Below are positions 23,491-34,086 of a stretch of 64,000 bases of DNA, one piece after another (positions within the stretch are counted from its first letter, which is position 1; each line of letters opens with the position of its first letter). The stretch lies in the NCBI GenBank assembly GCA_021018995.1, contig CM037593.1, positions 45,087,810 through 45,151,809 on the forward strand. The letters run 5' to 3'. The stretch is from Chloranthus sessilifolius. Lineage: Eukaryota > Streptophyta > Magnoliopsida > Chloranthales > Chloranthaceae. A program made the position numbers and the translations under genes. Under the pieces are notes generated by a model. It was not told the origin of the DNA. It did not search any database and was given only the letters and a program-made list of their open reading frames with translations.

Positions 23491-26243
23491 GATGAAATGG
23501 ATGTTCCCGTACTTTGTCATTTTGATGGTGTTCGGGTCGGTGATAATACTTACAACAGTGGACATCGAAAGATTGTCGTTGTTAAAGAGAAGATATCATT
23601 TGATCAATTTAAGCAGAAAATATACAATGTCAGTAGGACTCGACCGGAAGAACATTCAATTACACTATCTATTTCTTTGTGCATGGAAAAGGAGTTAGTG
23701 TTTGCCGAATTGTCCGACTTTGATGATCTTGCGAACTTATTTAAAGCATATCGTATTAGTGATGGTGTGATAAATGTTTATATCGAAAAATTATTAGCAA
23801 CTCTTATGACCGAAATTTTATCATCTGTTGAAGTATTTCAACCGTTCTAGCAGGAAACAAACGAAGATGATAAAGAAATTGAAGAAAGCGTCAGATTAGG
23901 ATATGATGATAGTGTAAAACCAGAACATTCGATTGAAAATCAAGAAATACGGTTTGAAGAGGAGAACTTCGATGCACCGATGATAGTCGACGATGATAGA
24001 AATATAAATATAGGATTTTACCCCTATCGTAGACCTTTGGAGCAACCTTTTTCAGACATTCGAATAAGAAAAGGCAATGAAGATGAAAGATATTATCCTC
24101 AAATAAATCCGATGCATGATGCATCTCAGCTTAACTTCAAATCGCTAAACAATATATATGACTGGAATCAGTGAGAAACATTTTTAAGACCCCTTAGTCC
24201 ATATTAATGGCCTTCTGAACCAATAGCTTCAGAGCAAACGATAATCGAGCCTTCAACAGAACAACCTCTCGCACCTCAAACATTCCCACCTCGGCCAACC
24301 TCAACCGAAACAATTGTATTTCAACCAAACATACCTCGACGGACTCAATTTCAATCATGTAATAATCATCTAGTCGATGATGGTGATAGTGATCCTGAAA
24401 ATAATGAAGCACCGTCGTCGCCCACTTCCCGTGTTGATACTAATAGGAGAATTGATGAACCTCTGGTGGACGATGACTATAATCTTAATGATTCAGAGAG
24501 CAAGTATATGGATTCAGATAATAAAGAACTTTATAAAGGGGGCCATTAACTGTTAGTCAGGCATTCAGAAATAAAAAATTCTTTCAAAAAACTCTTAAAG
24601 AGTTTGCAATGGCAAATAATTTTTAAATTAAACTAATAAAAATTAGTCATCTTCGAGTTACGGTGAAGTGTGTTGAAGTAGGGTGTGTTTGGCGAATACA
24701 TGCATAAAAATTGGTCGGTGTGGACACGTTTGTTGTGAAGACTTTCCGCCAGAAACATACGTGTGAAATGTCAACTTTCGAAAGAGGACATCGGCAGTGT
24801 ACGACATCGTGGATAGCTTCCTTCGTGAGAGATAAATTATTAAAAGGACTTGACGAGAGCTCTGCTTCAATAATTTTTTATATTGAGAAAAAATATGGTG
24901 TAACAGTAAGCTACTAGAAAGCATTGAGAGGGAAAGAAATAACGTTGAATGATATTCGAGGTAGCTAGAAGGAGCAATTTAGGATGTTACCGTCCTATGT
25001 AGCCGAAGTACAGAGGGTTGATCCAGACGTACAGACTGAATTGTGTCGCGAGCCTGATAATGTCTTTCAAAGGTTCTTCGTAGCATTTAGACTTTGCATT
25101 AGGAGCTTCCGTAATACTTTACCAAAAATAATTGCGGTAGATGGGACACATTTGCGCGGTCTTTACAAGGGAGTGTCATTAATAGCTACAGGGATGGACG
25201 GGAATAGATATTTATTCCCTATAGCGTTCAGCATTGTACCCAAAGAAAATGAAGATCATTAGACATGCTTCCTTGATCTATTAGAGAGACGCATAATCAA
25301 AAACTTTTAAGAGCAGTTTGTATTGATATCAGACCGGCAGAAGGGATTGATGGAAGCTGTGCATAATGTTTTTCCTAACACCTTTCACAGCTATTGTATG
25401 CGACACCTAGCTTTGAATCTTTTTAATACATATAAGGATACAATCTCCCGACCGCTGTTCTGGGTTGCTGCTCGTGCATTCTCGAAGGCAAAATTTAAAA
25501 GAATTTTATGAAAAATAGAAGACGAGGCCCCCTCGAAATGTACAATATGGATTAAAGAAGTCGGTGACCATTTCTGGGCGCGTGCATATTTTCCAGGAAA
25601 GAGTTATGATATGCTAATAATAAATATAGCAGAAAATATTAATAGTGTATTGAAGATAGCAAGAGAGGAACCGATCGTAATAATGCTAGAAACCATTCAC
25701 ACGAAGGTAGCCGAATTCTACCTTCGGTGTTAGGAGGAAGGAAATAAAATGACACACGTGTTGACACCGATGGCGGAAGACCACCTAACACGAAACTCAT
25801 GGTGGGCCCGTCGAAAGAATGTTGTTCCCTATAGTCGCGATACATTTCAAGTTAAACGGGGGCAATACACTCACAGTATCGATCTAGAGAAATGAACGTG
25901 CACATATAGACGTTGGGTTATCCTTGGATTACCATATTCGCATGCGATCGCTGCATTATCACGCAAGAATAGAGACAAAGAGATTCCTCAGTTTTGTGAG
26001 CATCGGTTTATCAGTACCTTATTTAAAAAAACTTACAAAGAACACTTTGTTTCAATCGTTGATAAGCACCAATGGACTGTTTTAAGGGAAGACATCGAAG
26101 TTTTGCCTCCCCATAGGATACATCACGCCAGTGGCCTAAAGAAAATAAGGATAAGATCTAAAGGCGAAGTTCAACCACTACGATATAAAAATTATGACGA
26201 ATACGGATATAACCGTTGCTCATGTAAATTTGTTAGAATATGA
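23491..26243 (+). pseudogene. mudrA: MURA-type transposase pseudogene (MuDR family)
   Basis: In life it would bind the inverted repeats and cut DNA in the nucleus. The N-terminal part (MDVPVLCHFDGVRVGDNTYN, from 23497) has a stop at 23848-23850 and then an acidic region to 24174. After a frame change near 24550-24650 come a zinc-binding-type segment with VGCVWRIHA, the first catalytic Asp in KIIAVDGTHLRG, the second in VLISDRQKGLME, FHSYCMRHL, FWARAYFPGKSYD, and a SWIM-like C-x-H region (TCTYRRWVILGLPYSHAI). A basic tail ends at TGA 26241-26243. At least nine in-frame stops are present, several at expected Trp codons (for example EDH*TCFL). The order and length fit a full-length but dead transposase. 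Confidence 0.9.
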
Positions 26244-26435
26244 AACTTATTTCATAGTGTAATTTATAAAAATGAGATTAGATCGAATATTTCTTGAACT
26301 TGTCAAATTTTTCAAAATTTTTTTTATTTTTAATCTTGCCGAATTATTATTAAAACCCAAATTGGTGACTATGAACTTGCAATCTATCATTGAACTTATC
26401 TCAGCCCAATGAAACATGCCGATAATTAGAGGTGT

Positions 26436-26514
26436 AAGATCATTTAAACGGTTAGGAGAGTTCAGTTCCCAATTTAAATTAGGATGGTGCTCAAAATGGT
26501 GTTTAAATGATCTT
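26436..26514. repeat. Inverted repeat downstream of the transposase
   Basis: AAGATCATTTAAAC (26436-26449) and its exact inverse GTTTAAATGATCTT (26501-26514) form 14-bp arms round a 51-base loop. It may be a small MITE or part of the 3' transcript end. Confidence 0.6.
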
Positions 26515-26530
26515 CCACCATTAAACTTAG

Positions 26531-27000
26531 AATTTTTATCTCACACCATTGAAGCGTGATTTATTATTATGTGTTGTGGCATCAGGTGCAAGGGTAAAAA
26601 TGCATCGAGTATGATTGAGTTAAGTTGATCCGATTAAAAAATAGGGTCATGCCGGGTGAAGCGTATTAATATTCGGGCTAAGTATGGGCTAGTTTCAAGA
26701 GTCCCGATTATAGCTCGCCCTTTTAAGACCCGACCCAAAATGGCCCGGCTCGACGCAACCCAACCCATTAAGACCCCTACGGTGATAGGTTAACCTAACT
26801 TTAATGGTATCAACAAGCTAGATGTACGGGTCATCCATACATAGCATACTTACCATGTTATTCCTTAATTTGGATCATCCATATGGTATTCCTTCAATTA
26901 AATTTTTATCTCACACCATTAATTGAAGTGTTATTTATTATTAAGCATTGTGGCATCAGGTGTAAGGTAGGCATCAGTTGCAAGGGTAAAAAAATTCAGT
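26531..27000 (+). repeat. Direct repeat pair flanking an unexplained segment
   Basis: TTTTTATCTCACACCATT followed by GTGTTATTTATTATTA-like and TGTGGCATCAGGTG text occurs at about 26530-26605 and again at about 26905-26990, with about 300 bp of GC-richer sequence between. The direct copies suggest a local duplication or an insertion with a long flanking repeat. Confidence 0.5.
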
Positions 27001-27147
27001 AATTTTTTTATTGTGTTTACTGAGTTAGATCGAAACAAAAAAAAAACTATAGAAAAAATTAATCTCTAAACAAAAATTTACACAGAATTTAAACAATAAA
27101 AATTTATATAGAATTTACACAAAAACATTTAAGTGAAAGAAAAATAA

Positions 27148-30100
27148 CTACTCGGCCACCTTTCCAAATGTGCACAAGGAATGTCCGATTTCGGCTCGTA
27201 ATTGCTGTATATTTTTCTCTTCAAAATCTATTCCCCACCGTTCGAAAAAGTACTCAAATACTTTAATACAAAAACACCACAGTCTCAACCATTGTGTTGG
27301 CGGGGAAGATCGACACTGTCCATCACCGTTAGCTACCACGATTGATCGAGAGCAGAACTCAATCCGACAATGTAAAGAAGTCGTGGCAAGTGATGCAACA
27401 AACTTTCTTTGTGCAATTCGAACTTCCTTGAACACTCTGGGTTGGTCGGGTCTATCAGCTTGACATCGCGGTTTACTAGAGACACAATAGCCAATGCCCA
27501 ATGTTGATATCTCTGGCTATGCATTGAAAAATAAATTTGTGTGTAACTAGAGATCTAATTAGTACTGTGTTTATTAAGAAATATGAAAAGTGTTAATATA
27601 ATCTAAAAAAAAACTTATCGTCCCACAATCGACAGCCTTAATACCGCGTGTCGTACTCTTAAACAAGACCTCAAGCGGTTTGCACTGGTAATGAACATTC
27701 CACCTGTCACAGTACACCTCCCATTTATCAAAGTAGTTGAGTGGCTCTAGATTTTCATCAGCCAGATATTTACTAAATTTTGAGTGATCCGCTATAATCA
27801 GAGTCTGTAATTAATTATTAGAATAATTCATTAATTGAAAGGCACGAGTTACGTAAATAAATAAACGCAGATAAATAAATAAATAAAATAATTGATACAT
27901 ACCAGGGCCGAGGCCGATACAAAGAAGCTCTTGTCTGCCATTTCCGTAAAGATAGAGTCGTTTTTACTCTCTAAGATTTTGAAGTATGCATCCATCACTT
28001 CATTGTCAAGCCACTCCCTTCCTTTGAGGACCCTTAAATTCTCTACAGTGATGTCGACACCAAAGATAGTATTGACAAGCGCAGGATCATCTTCCGCAGG
28101 CTGGTTCCACATACTGCGCATAAATTTATACTCCATAGACTGTGGCTCTTCTTCTTCACTTTCAACGATGACCAATCTTTGTCGTTTTACACCTTTTTTA
28201 GTTGGCATCTTTCTTTTCTTCCGTGCTTGCAACTCGTACCCCGTGCCCTTCTTTTCTAAGTCGACTTTATTCTTTTAAGCAGACAGCTTCACTAGTAGTG
28301 ATTTAAGTGATGCCGACTGCGACTCGTAAGTAGGCTGGGTTACTGGAGGCTCAACTATATTGTCAATCAGTGGTTGGAGTGTAGTGGGATGAGAGGAAGT
28401 CTTGGGTGGAGACGATTGAGAGTAAATGGGTTCAGAGGAAGAAGGTTGTGGTGCAGATGGTTGAGTGGTAGAAGGCTTAGGTAAAGAGGGTTTAGAAGAT
28501 TTGGGTGCGGAGGCTTGAGTGGTAAAAGGCTTAGGTAAAGAGGGCTCACGAGGTTGAGAGAGAGGGGACTTGGGGGTAACAAAAGTATCAAAGAGTACTG
28601 AAGATAGCACATCATCCTATAAAGTTACAAAAAAAGAAGTTAAATTAGTTCATTCATCATATCTACTATCTTAGGATAGCGTTTCGCTATCTTTGGATAG
28701 TGTTCCGTTATCTTAGGATAGTGTTCTGCGATCTTAAGATAGCGGATCGCTATTTTAAATAGCGTTTCACTATCTTATGATAGCGTTTCACTACCTTAGT
28801 TAGCGGAATGCTATCCTAAGATAGCAGAATGCTAATTTAAAATAGCGATCCGCTATCTTAAGATCGCGGAACGCTAACTAAAATTAGCGGATAACTATTT
28901 TAAGATAGCGGATGGCTACCTTAAATAACTAAAAATGATATAAAAAAAAATTATATATTTTATTTTTTAAGATAGCTATTTTAAGTAAAAAATAATAATA
29001 TAAAATGATAGCTATTTTTATATTTTTAAGATAGCTTTACGGTTATTAGTGTTAATAATCTAAAAAAATGATGTAAAAAAAAATTATATACCTTTGATAA
29101 ATGAGATTTTACTACTTCAAGATCGTTCTTCATAGCAACATTTTCGCCATTCAAGTAAGCTACTTGATTTTTTAAAGACCCTACTTTCACTTCTAATATT
29201 TTCTTTTCTCTTCTGAGTTGCTCAATAGTTATCGCATGTCCTTTTAAAATAGCAAAGGCGTGATTGAAATCGTCTTTCATTTCTCTAACTTACATTCAGA
29301 GAGACAAACACTCTTTACGAAGCTCCGTTACTTCGTTTATAAGTTGGGGATGCCTAGTAGGGTGTTCTCTTGTTGGCTGCTTCATACTTTCCGATTCTTT
29401 CCCCTTTGATTTTACTTGGTGACGTAGAACAACCTTATAATCATCAATATCGTCACTGTTATCATCGTTATCGTTATCGTCATCGTCATCATCCTCATCC
29501 TTATTGCGTATCTCTTTTGCTCTTTTTTGGGTCAAGTGTTCTTGTTCTTTTTTCCATTCTCTTTCCATATCTCTTTGCCTGAAGAATAGCCGAATTGATC
29601 GATATTGTGATTCGTATTTTTCAACATTGAGGTTGACGATGACCGGAGAGTTAAGAATTTTTTCTCGGTAATAATTTAGATTACGGCCAAATTTCATTGC
29701 TTCCCATTTCAACAGCCTCGGAAAGGGACTTTTCAGCTGACTATGAGCGGGGTGGACTTCTGAAAAGTGCTCTAACGCCCAAATCTGTAAGGCGATAATG
29801 TACCCATAGATATTATATTGCCTTTTTAGATTCAGTTTTGCCGCTTCTCTTCTGTCTATCGCTTTACATATGCAGTCAACTAAATTTTTATATACTATCA
29901 ATCCCCCACAAATATTCGTTGGATTTTTCAAGGTTATCGACTAAATCCAAGTATTTACTATCCACTACCTGGTATGTATCTGAAAGTAAGAACGAGTATA
30001 CGAGAAAGAACAACGATAATTTCAAAAATTCATCGTTGGAAAGATCGGCACTATTAACAATTTGTTCAATAAGAGACCTTTTAGTTGACTGTCCCCAAAA

Positions 30101-30426
30101 GAATTTATATCAAATAGTTTCCGCCACTCTTATAGCCACATGCTCAGTCTCAGAACCTTTTAACATATTAAGGCCTAAAATCAATGATATATTGGCTTCT
30201 TCCAGAACTACTTTGGTATTCTTTACCTTGAATATGTTATCTTTAACCCAGAGCTCAATATCGCGTCAACGAAGTCTCCAATAAAAACTAAATTCTCTGT
30301 AATATTAAATAGATAATCAAAAATTGATTCATCTAATATCTTCTTCCTCTCTTCGTTACAATGCATGTAAAATTTTTTAACACTAACCCTTAAACATTTC
30401 TCGTAGGCCTTTAATTGTATAGACAT
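27148..30426 (-). pseudogene. DUF1985/ULP1-like cysteine protease pseudogene of the MULE
   Basis: Minus strand, several exons. From the start: MSIQLKAYEKCLRVSVKKFY (30426), then decayed DUF1985 text to about 29760 with NEYLWGI and YNIYGYIIALQIWALEHFSE, an Asp-rich tract, a coiled-coil exon (29026-29280) with a GT donor near 29098, a Pro/Ser/Thr linker repeat (28275-28615), then the C48 protease: LRVLKGREWLDNEVMDAYFK (28232-27849), SKFSKYLADENLEPLNYFDK (about 27800-27610), and the catalytic part with HWALAIVSLVNRDVKLIDP (His, Asp) and DCGVFVLK (Cys) near 27300. A TGA stands just before DCG and a frameshift follows it; an in-frame stop occurs in DUF1985. Such genes are known cargo of Kaonashi-type MULEs and resemble SUMO proteases; activity here is unlikely. 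Confidence 0.85.
28660..28935. repeat. Palindrome array 2, about 12-13 units of 21 bp
   Basis: Units are near GCTATCTTAAGATAGC plus a 5-bp linker (GTTTC, GTTCC, GGATC, GGAAC, GGAAT). Several cores are perfect 14-16-bp palindromes. It lies within an intron of the protease gene: the upstream coiled-coil exon ends in AAAG/GTATAT near 29098 and the next exon starts after TTTATAG near 28618. Pieces of the motif continue weakly to about 29035. Confidence 0.9.
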
Positions 30427-30504
30427 CTTAGAATCAGAGAGTGGTAACTGTATAGATCATAAAAATAACTAAGTAATTTTTAAAATAATTTTAAAAATTT
30501 ATCA

Positions 30505-30835
30505 CTTCTTACCGCTATCTTAGAGTAACGTTCCGCTACGTTACCGCTATCTTAGCATAGCGGAACACCCTCTTAGAGTAGCGTTTCGCCATCTTAGAGT
30601 AGCGTTCTGCTATCTTAGCGTAGCGGAATGTCATCTTAGAGTAGCATTCCGCTTTCTTAATGTAGCGAACCGCCATCTTAGAGTAGTGTTCCACTTTCTT
30701 AACGTAGCGGACCGCTATCTTAGAGTAGCGTTCCGCTTTCTTAGCATAGCGGACCGCCATCTTAGAGTAGTATTCCGCTACCCTAAGATGACGGTCCGCT
30801 ACACTAAGATAGTGGTAACGTAGCGTACTAGGATA
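30505..30835. repeat. Palindrome array 3, about 15 units of 21 bp
   Basis: Units follow GCTATCTTAGAGTAGCG plus TTCC or GACC, with the two linker types alternating over much of the array. It ends about 80 bp upstream of the protease start codon at 30426. A donor-like CGGTAAGA is seen on the minus strand at its inner edge. On the minus strand one frame is open for 74 codons as a 7-residue repeat (AVRYAKK, AERYSKI and variants), a consequence of the 21-bp period. Confidence 0.9.
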
Positions 30836-31052
30836 GAATGAAAGTGGGGAATAAAATTTTCCTAAAAAGTAAAAAAAATTACTTGAAAAAAAATTACCTC
30901 TTTGTCACCGCTTCGTCACCACTTCGTTGCCTTTGCCGCTCTCTCAGTAATTACAGCAGTAATTGCGAATAGTGAAAAGTGAAAAGTTTTTAATTGTTTT
31001 AAAATATAAGGAATTTTAAAACACAAGGGTACTTGAGACATTTCAATGTTGG

Positions 31053-31163
31053 TGCTGACGTGGAAAGGGCTTGGCTTGGAGCTGGCCTTTTGCGCAAGAT
31101 TTGAAATTAGAGGGCCGTTTTTGCAAATAAGAAAAATTATAGGGCCGAAAGTGCATATTTCCC
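31053..31163 (-). repeat. Right terminal inverted repeat of the MULE
   Basis: The inverse partner of 22907-23016. It is followed directly by the target duplication AATAAAAAA (31164-31172). Confidence 0.9.
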
Positions 31164-31172
31164 AATAAAAAA

Positions 31173-33170
31173 TATGGGCTCCGAATTTTATGAGAATCCC
31201 TAAATCACAAAACCTATATGCCACATATACTTTCCGTTTTGAATCTTCTTTTTCTAAATGGGTGGATAGAAAGAATATTTAGGTGGAAATAAAGGTTCTC
31301 TTCTTCTTCCCCACACACCTCTGGGTACCCTTTTCTCTGTGAAATCGATTGATTTCTCCAATGCAATTGTTTTTCAGATCTCTTCTCCAGATCAACGCAG
31401 ATTTCTCCAAACCTCGAAAAAGCGTCGATTGATTCGTCAAACATCAAATACAACTATTTTTCTGCCGAAAATCGATCGCAATCTCAGTAAATTCTTCGCG
31501 AGATTGGCAGTTTTATCAAAACTTTGGTGAGATAGACATCTCTTCACCAATCTATCCCTTGTTGGGAACTCCTATCTGTCGAAGGTTCTCACTTAACCTC
31601 TTCTTCCTCTCTTCTTCCCCACGCAGCCCCTCGTCCGAGGCTTTGGGACTGCTACAACGTCCTCAACCTTGCAGGGGCACTACCACCCTCCATAATTCAA
31701 TTGCAGTGCCATGCGATCAAGAAACCCAATAACGTTGTTTAAGTCCTCTTTGGTATGCAGCTCCTCCTCCACGCAGCCTGAGAAAATCGTAGGCCAAAAA
31801 GTTGGTGTGGATTGCTTACAACTTAGATCTGGTCTCTGTATCTCTTTGAACATTATTTCTTCGAGGGTGGATAATCATTTAGGTATGTTTCCATTTGTTA
31901 TTTTTATGTTTGTTTTCCTATCGTTTATTGCGTTTCGCTCTTGCCTCAATAGACATTTTGTCTGATGGCGAGGTCATCATTGAGGTATGTTTCCATTTAC
32001 TATTTTTTTGTTTGTTTTCCTATCATTTATTGCGTTTCGCTATCGCTTCGATAGACATTTTTTCTAATGGCGAGGATTGTGAATTGGGCCTTTTAATTTT
32101 AGTAATATCCTCTCAGTTTCTCTAGATTGTCTTTGAAGTTTGTTAGGGTGTGGTTTCTGACATACCTTTTGTTTGGAAATATTATTTTTGTAGGGAGTTC
32201 TTTTATTTCATGAAAGGATGCAAGTTGGTTTTTTATCCCACTTTCCTAAAGTCCCTCAAATAAAATGGATGCAAGTTGGTTTTTTAGGGATGCATTTGAA
32301 CTCCAAATAAAAGGATGCAGGTTGGTTTTTTATCCCACTTTCCTGAAGTCCCCCAAATAAAATGGTGTTCTACATGCACCAATAAAAACTTGATTTTTAC
32401 GCATTGAATCCCCTATATGAATCTGCCCAATTAAATAGTGCTCAGCAACCATTGAAATTTGGTGTTCTGAATCTGCCCTGGCTAGATTTTGGTAAGAAAC
32501 ATAAGAAATGCCATATATGTTTCAGCAAGACTGAAGCACAGTTATACTAACAAGGGAAATGCTCAGGTCAAACAGGATGAACCTTAATTCGGGTTCAACC
32601 AATTTTGCAGCCACTGGATACTTCCATGGTTACAATTTTTATAAGGTTATTTTTGGCATTGCTCTTTTTAAGTGTAGAAAAGAGCAGTTGCTGCTCTTTG
32701 TTTTTGCAAAGGAGTATGGGGGAGAGAAGAAGGATTCGAGGAAGAAGAAAGGGAAGTCCGGTCTTTCAAAGAGGAAAACAACCATCTTTTAAAGAGCGTT
32801 ATTTTTCATGTATCAAAGAGCAGCCTCCCCTCTTTTCTTCCCCCAATCCTTTTCTTTCTCCCACATTTCTCTGCAATAACCAGCAGCAGCTTCTAGGCCT
32901 TCTACTCTCCCACAAAGCTATTTTTTTAATTATTAATGATAGTACATCTAAGAAATTTAAATCATAGCTTCATTAACTTATAAGTCAATTTCTTTTAGGG
33001 CATAGCTTATAAGTAACTCCACTTATTATCATATTTTTATATAAGCCTCTTTATTGATCACATGGAATGTGTAGGTACAATATAAATGATGGATATTGAT
33101 ATAGTATCATTTATTTATTGTTATGACATGACACTCACTATTGATCATAATATGGTGAACTATCACTGGG
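31173..33170. other. Region right of the MULE; short tandem duplications, no firm gene
   Basis: A duplicated unit of about 103 bp (31880-32090) repeats GTATGTTTCCATTT...GTTTGTTTTCCTATC...TTTATTGCGTTTCGCT. A second duplication, about 93 bp, repeats GGTTTTTTATCCCACTTTCC with CAAATAAAATGG (32215-32365). The stretch 31320-31700 is pyrimidine-rich like a 5' untranslated region and is followed by an 84-codon frame at 31711, but no protein family is recognised. AAAGAGCAG words recur at 32680-32825. Confidence 0.35.
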
Positions 33171-33178
33171 GGAAACAA

Positions 33179-33557
33179 AAGATGAAAACTATAAGGGACA
33201 TCTAGTTTGAAGAATTCTTATAAGAGATGTGTGTCATGAGCAATTGGATGGGTAATAAGTCTCTTATAATCCTCAAATATTCATACTACAATGTACCTAA
33301 GTCCTCATTAGTCCTCGACTTAGTGAACGAAAGAGATCTTCGTGAGATGCTTATTAGTTTCGCAAACGAATATGAGTATAGTATCGTATATATCATTAAA
33401 CCTTCAATTCGGTTGTGATGTAAACCACGAAGGCACAAGTTCATCAAACGTAGATTATAAAATGAAGGAACCCTTAACTACTAGTAATAGGTACGTCATG
33501 TTTGTTGATTGCGTCACTATCGTCTTTGATAAGGTCATGATATGTGGTAGGTCTTAA
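33179..33557 (+). pseudogene. N-terminal fragment of a second MULE transposase (PB1-like)
   Basis: In one frame with two stops, text equivalent to FEEFL...EMCVMSNWMGN is followed by KSLIILKYSYYNVPKSS and LVNERDLREMLISFANEY. This pattern (an FEELL-type helix, an SIKYxxP strand, then DxDLxxM) is that of the PB1-like domain at the N-terminus of many plant MuDR transposases. It probably joined the transposase text at 37700-39529 before the LTR at 34087-37695 inserted. Confidence 0.45.
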
Positions 33558-34086
33558 CAATTAGAATTATTTACAGGAGGTGAAATGATAATAGATTTGA
33601 AACAACCTACTTCGGTTATAGCAGCTATGATAAGAATAATGAAGTTGATAGGTGACCTAAAAACCACGATAAACACATAATCATTCTATTTATTCATACA
33701 TGATAATGGCTATTCGGTTGATACTCAATACTGTAGGGAATTCATATGGCGTAGGTACTAACAATGAGAATAATGGTTGCAGGGGGCTAAATCGCCCTAA
33801 ATTCGGATCAATCTATTCCAACTATAGTAGGGCACCCAACTTCTAGTAGACAGGTGAGAAGAAAATCTTGAAAATTTACAATCCTGAAATTTATTTATGT
33901 GTAATAATAGTTTTATGTACCTTAAATTTAGTAGAGAAGAAATAGATGGACACACATATGCACATGGATGCAGGTTCAGAATTGATGAAAGTTATTTAAG
34001 TCATATTTCAAATCATGTTTCACAAATGTATTCTTTAATTTTTGTTATTAAAGTATATATCCTGTTAAACTTCATATTACTGTAAT
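33558..34086. other. Decayed MULE sequence, no clear domain
   Basis: Between the PB1-like fragment and the LTR insertion. Short frames only (62 codons at most), AT-rich. Likely intron or degenerate coding sequence of the same transposase. Confidence 0.3.

Larger units (their letters stand above)
22907..31163. mobile_element. ULP-carrying Mutator-like element (MULE), 8.26 kb
   Basis: Bounded by long inverted repeats (22907-23016 and 31053-31163) sharing ACTTTCGGCCCTATAATTTT, GCGCAAAAGGCCAGCTCCAA and CCCTTTCCACGTCAGCA, and by a 9-bp target duplication. It contains a plus-strand MURA transposase and a minus-strand DUF1985/ULP1-like gene in convergent order, the layout of the Kaonashi/ULP class of plant MULEs. 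Both genes carry stops and frameshifts, so the element cannot move by itself now. Three palindrome arrays lie inside it. Confidence 0.9.

Noticed and set aside
23203-30835. CRISPR-like arrays
   Set aside because: Units are contiguous palindromes without unique spacers, in a plant transposon; there are no cas genes.
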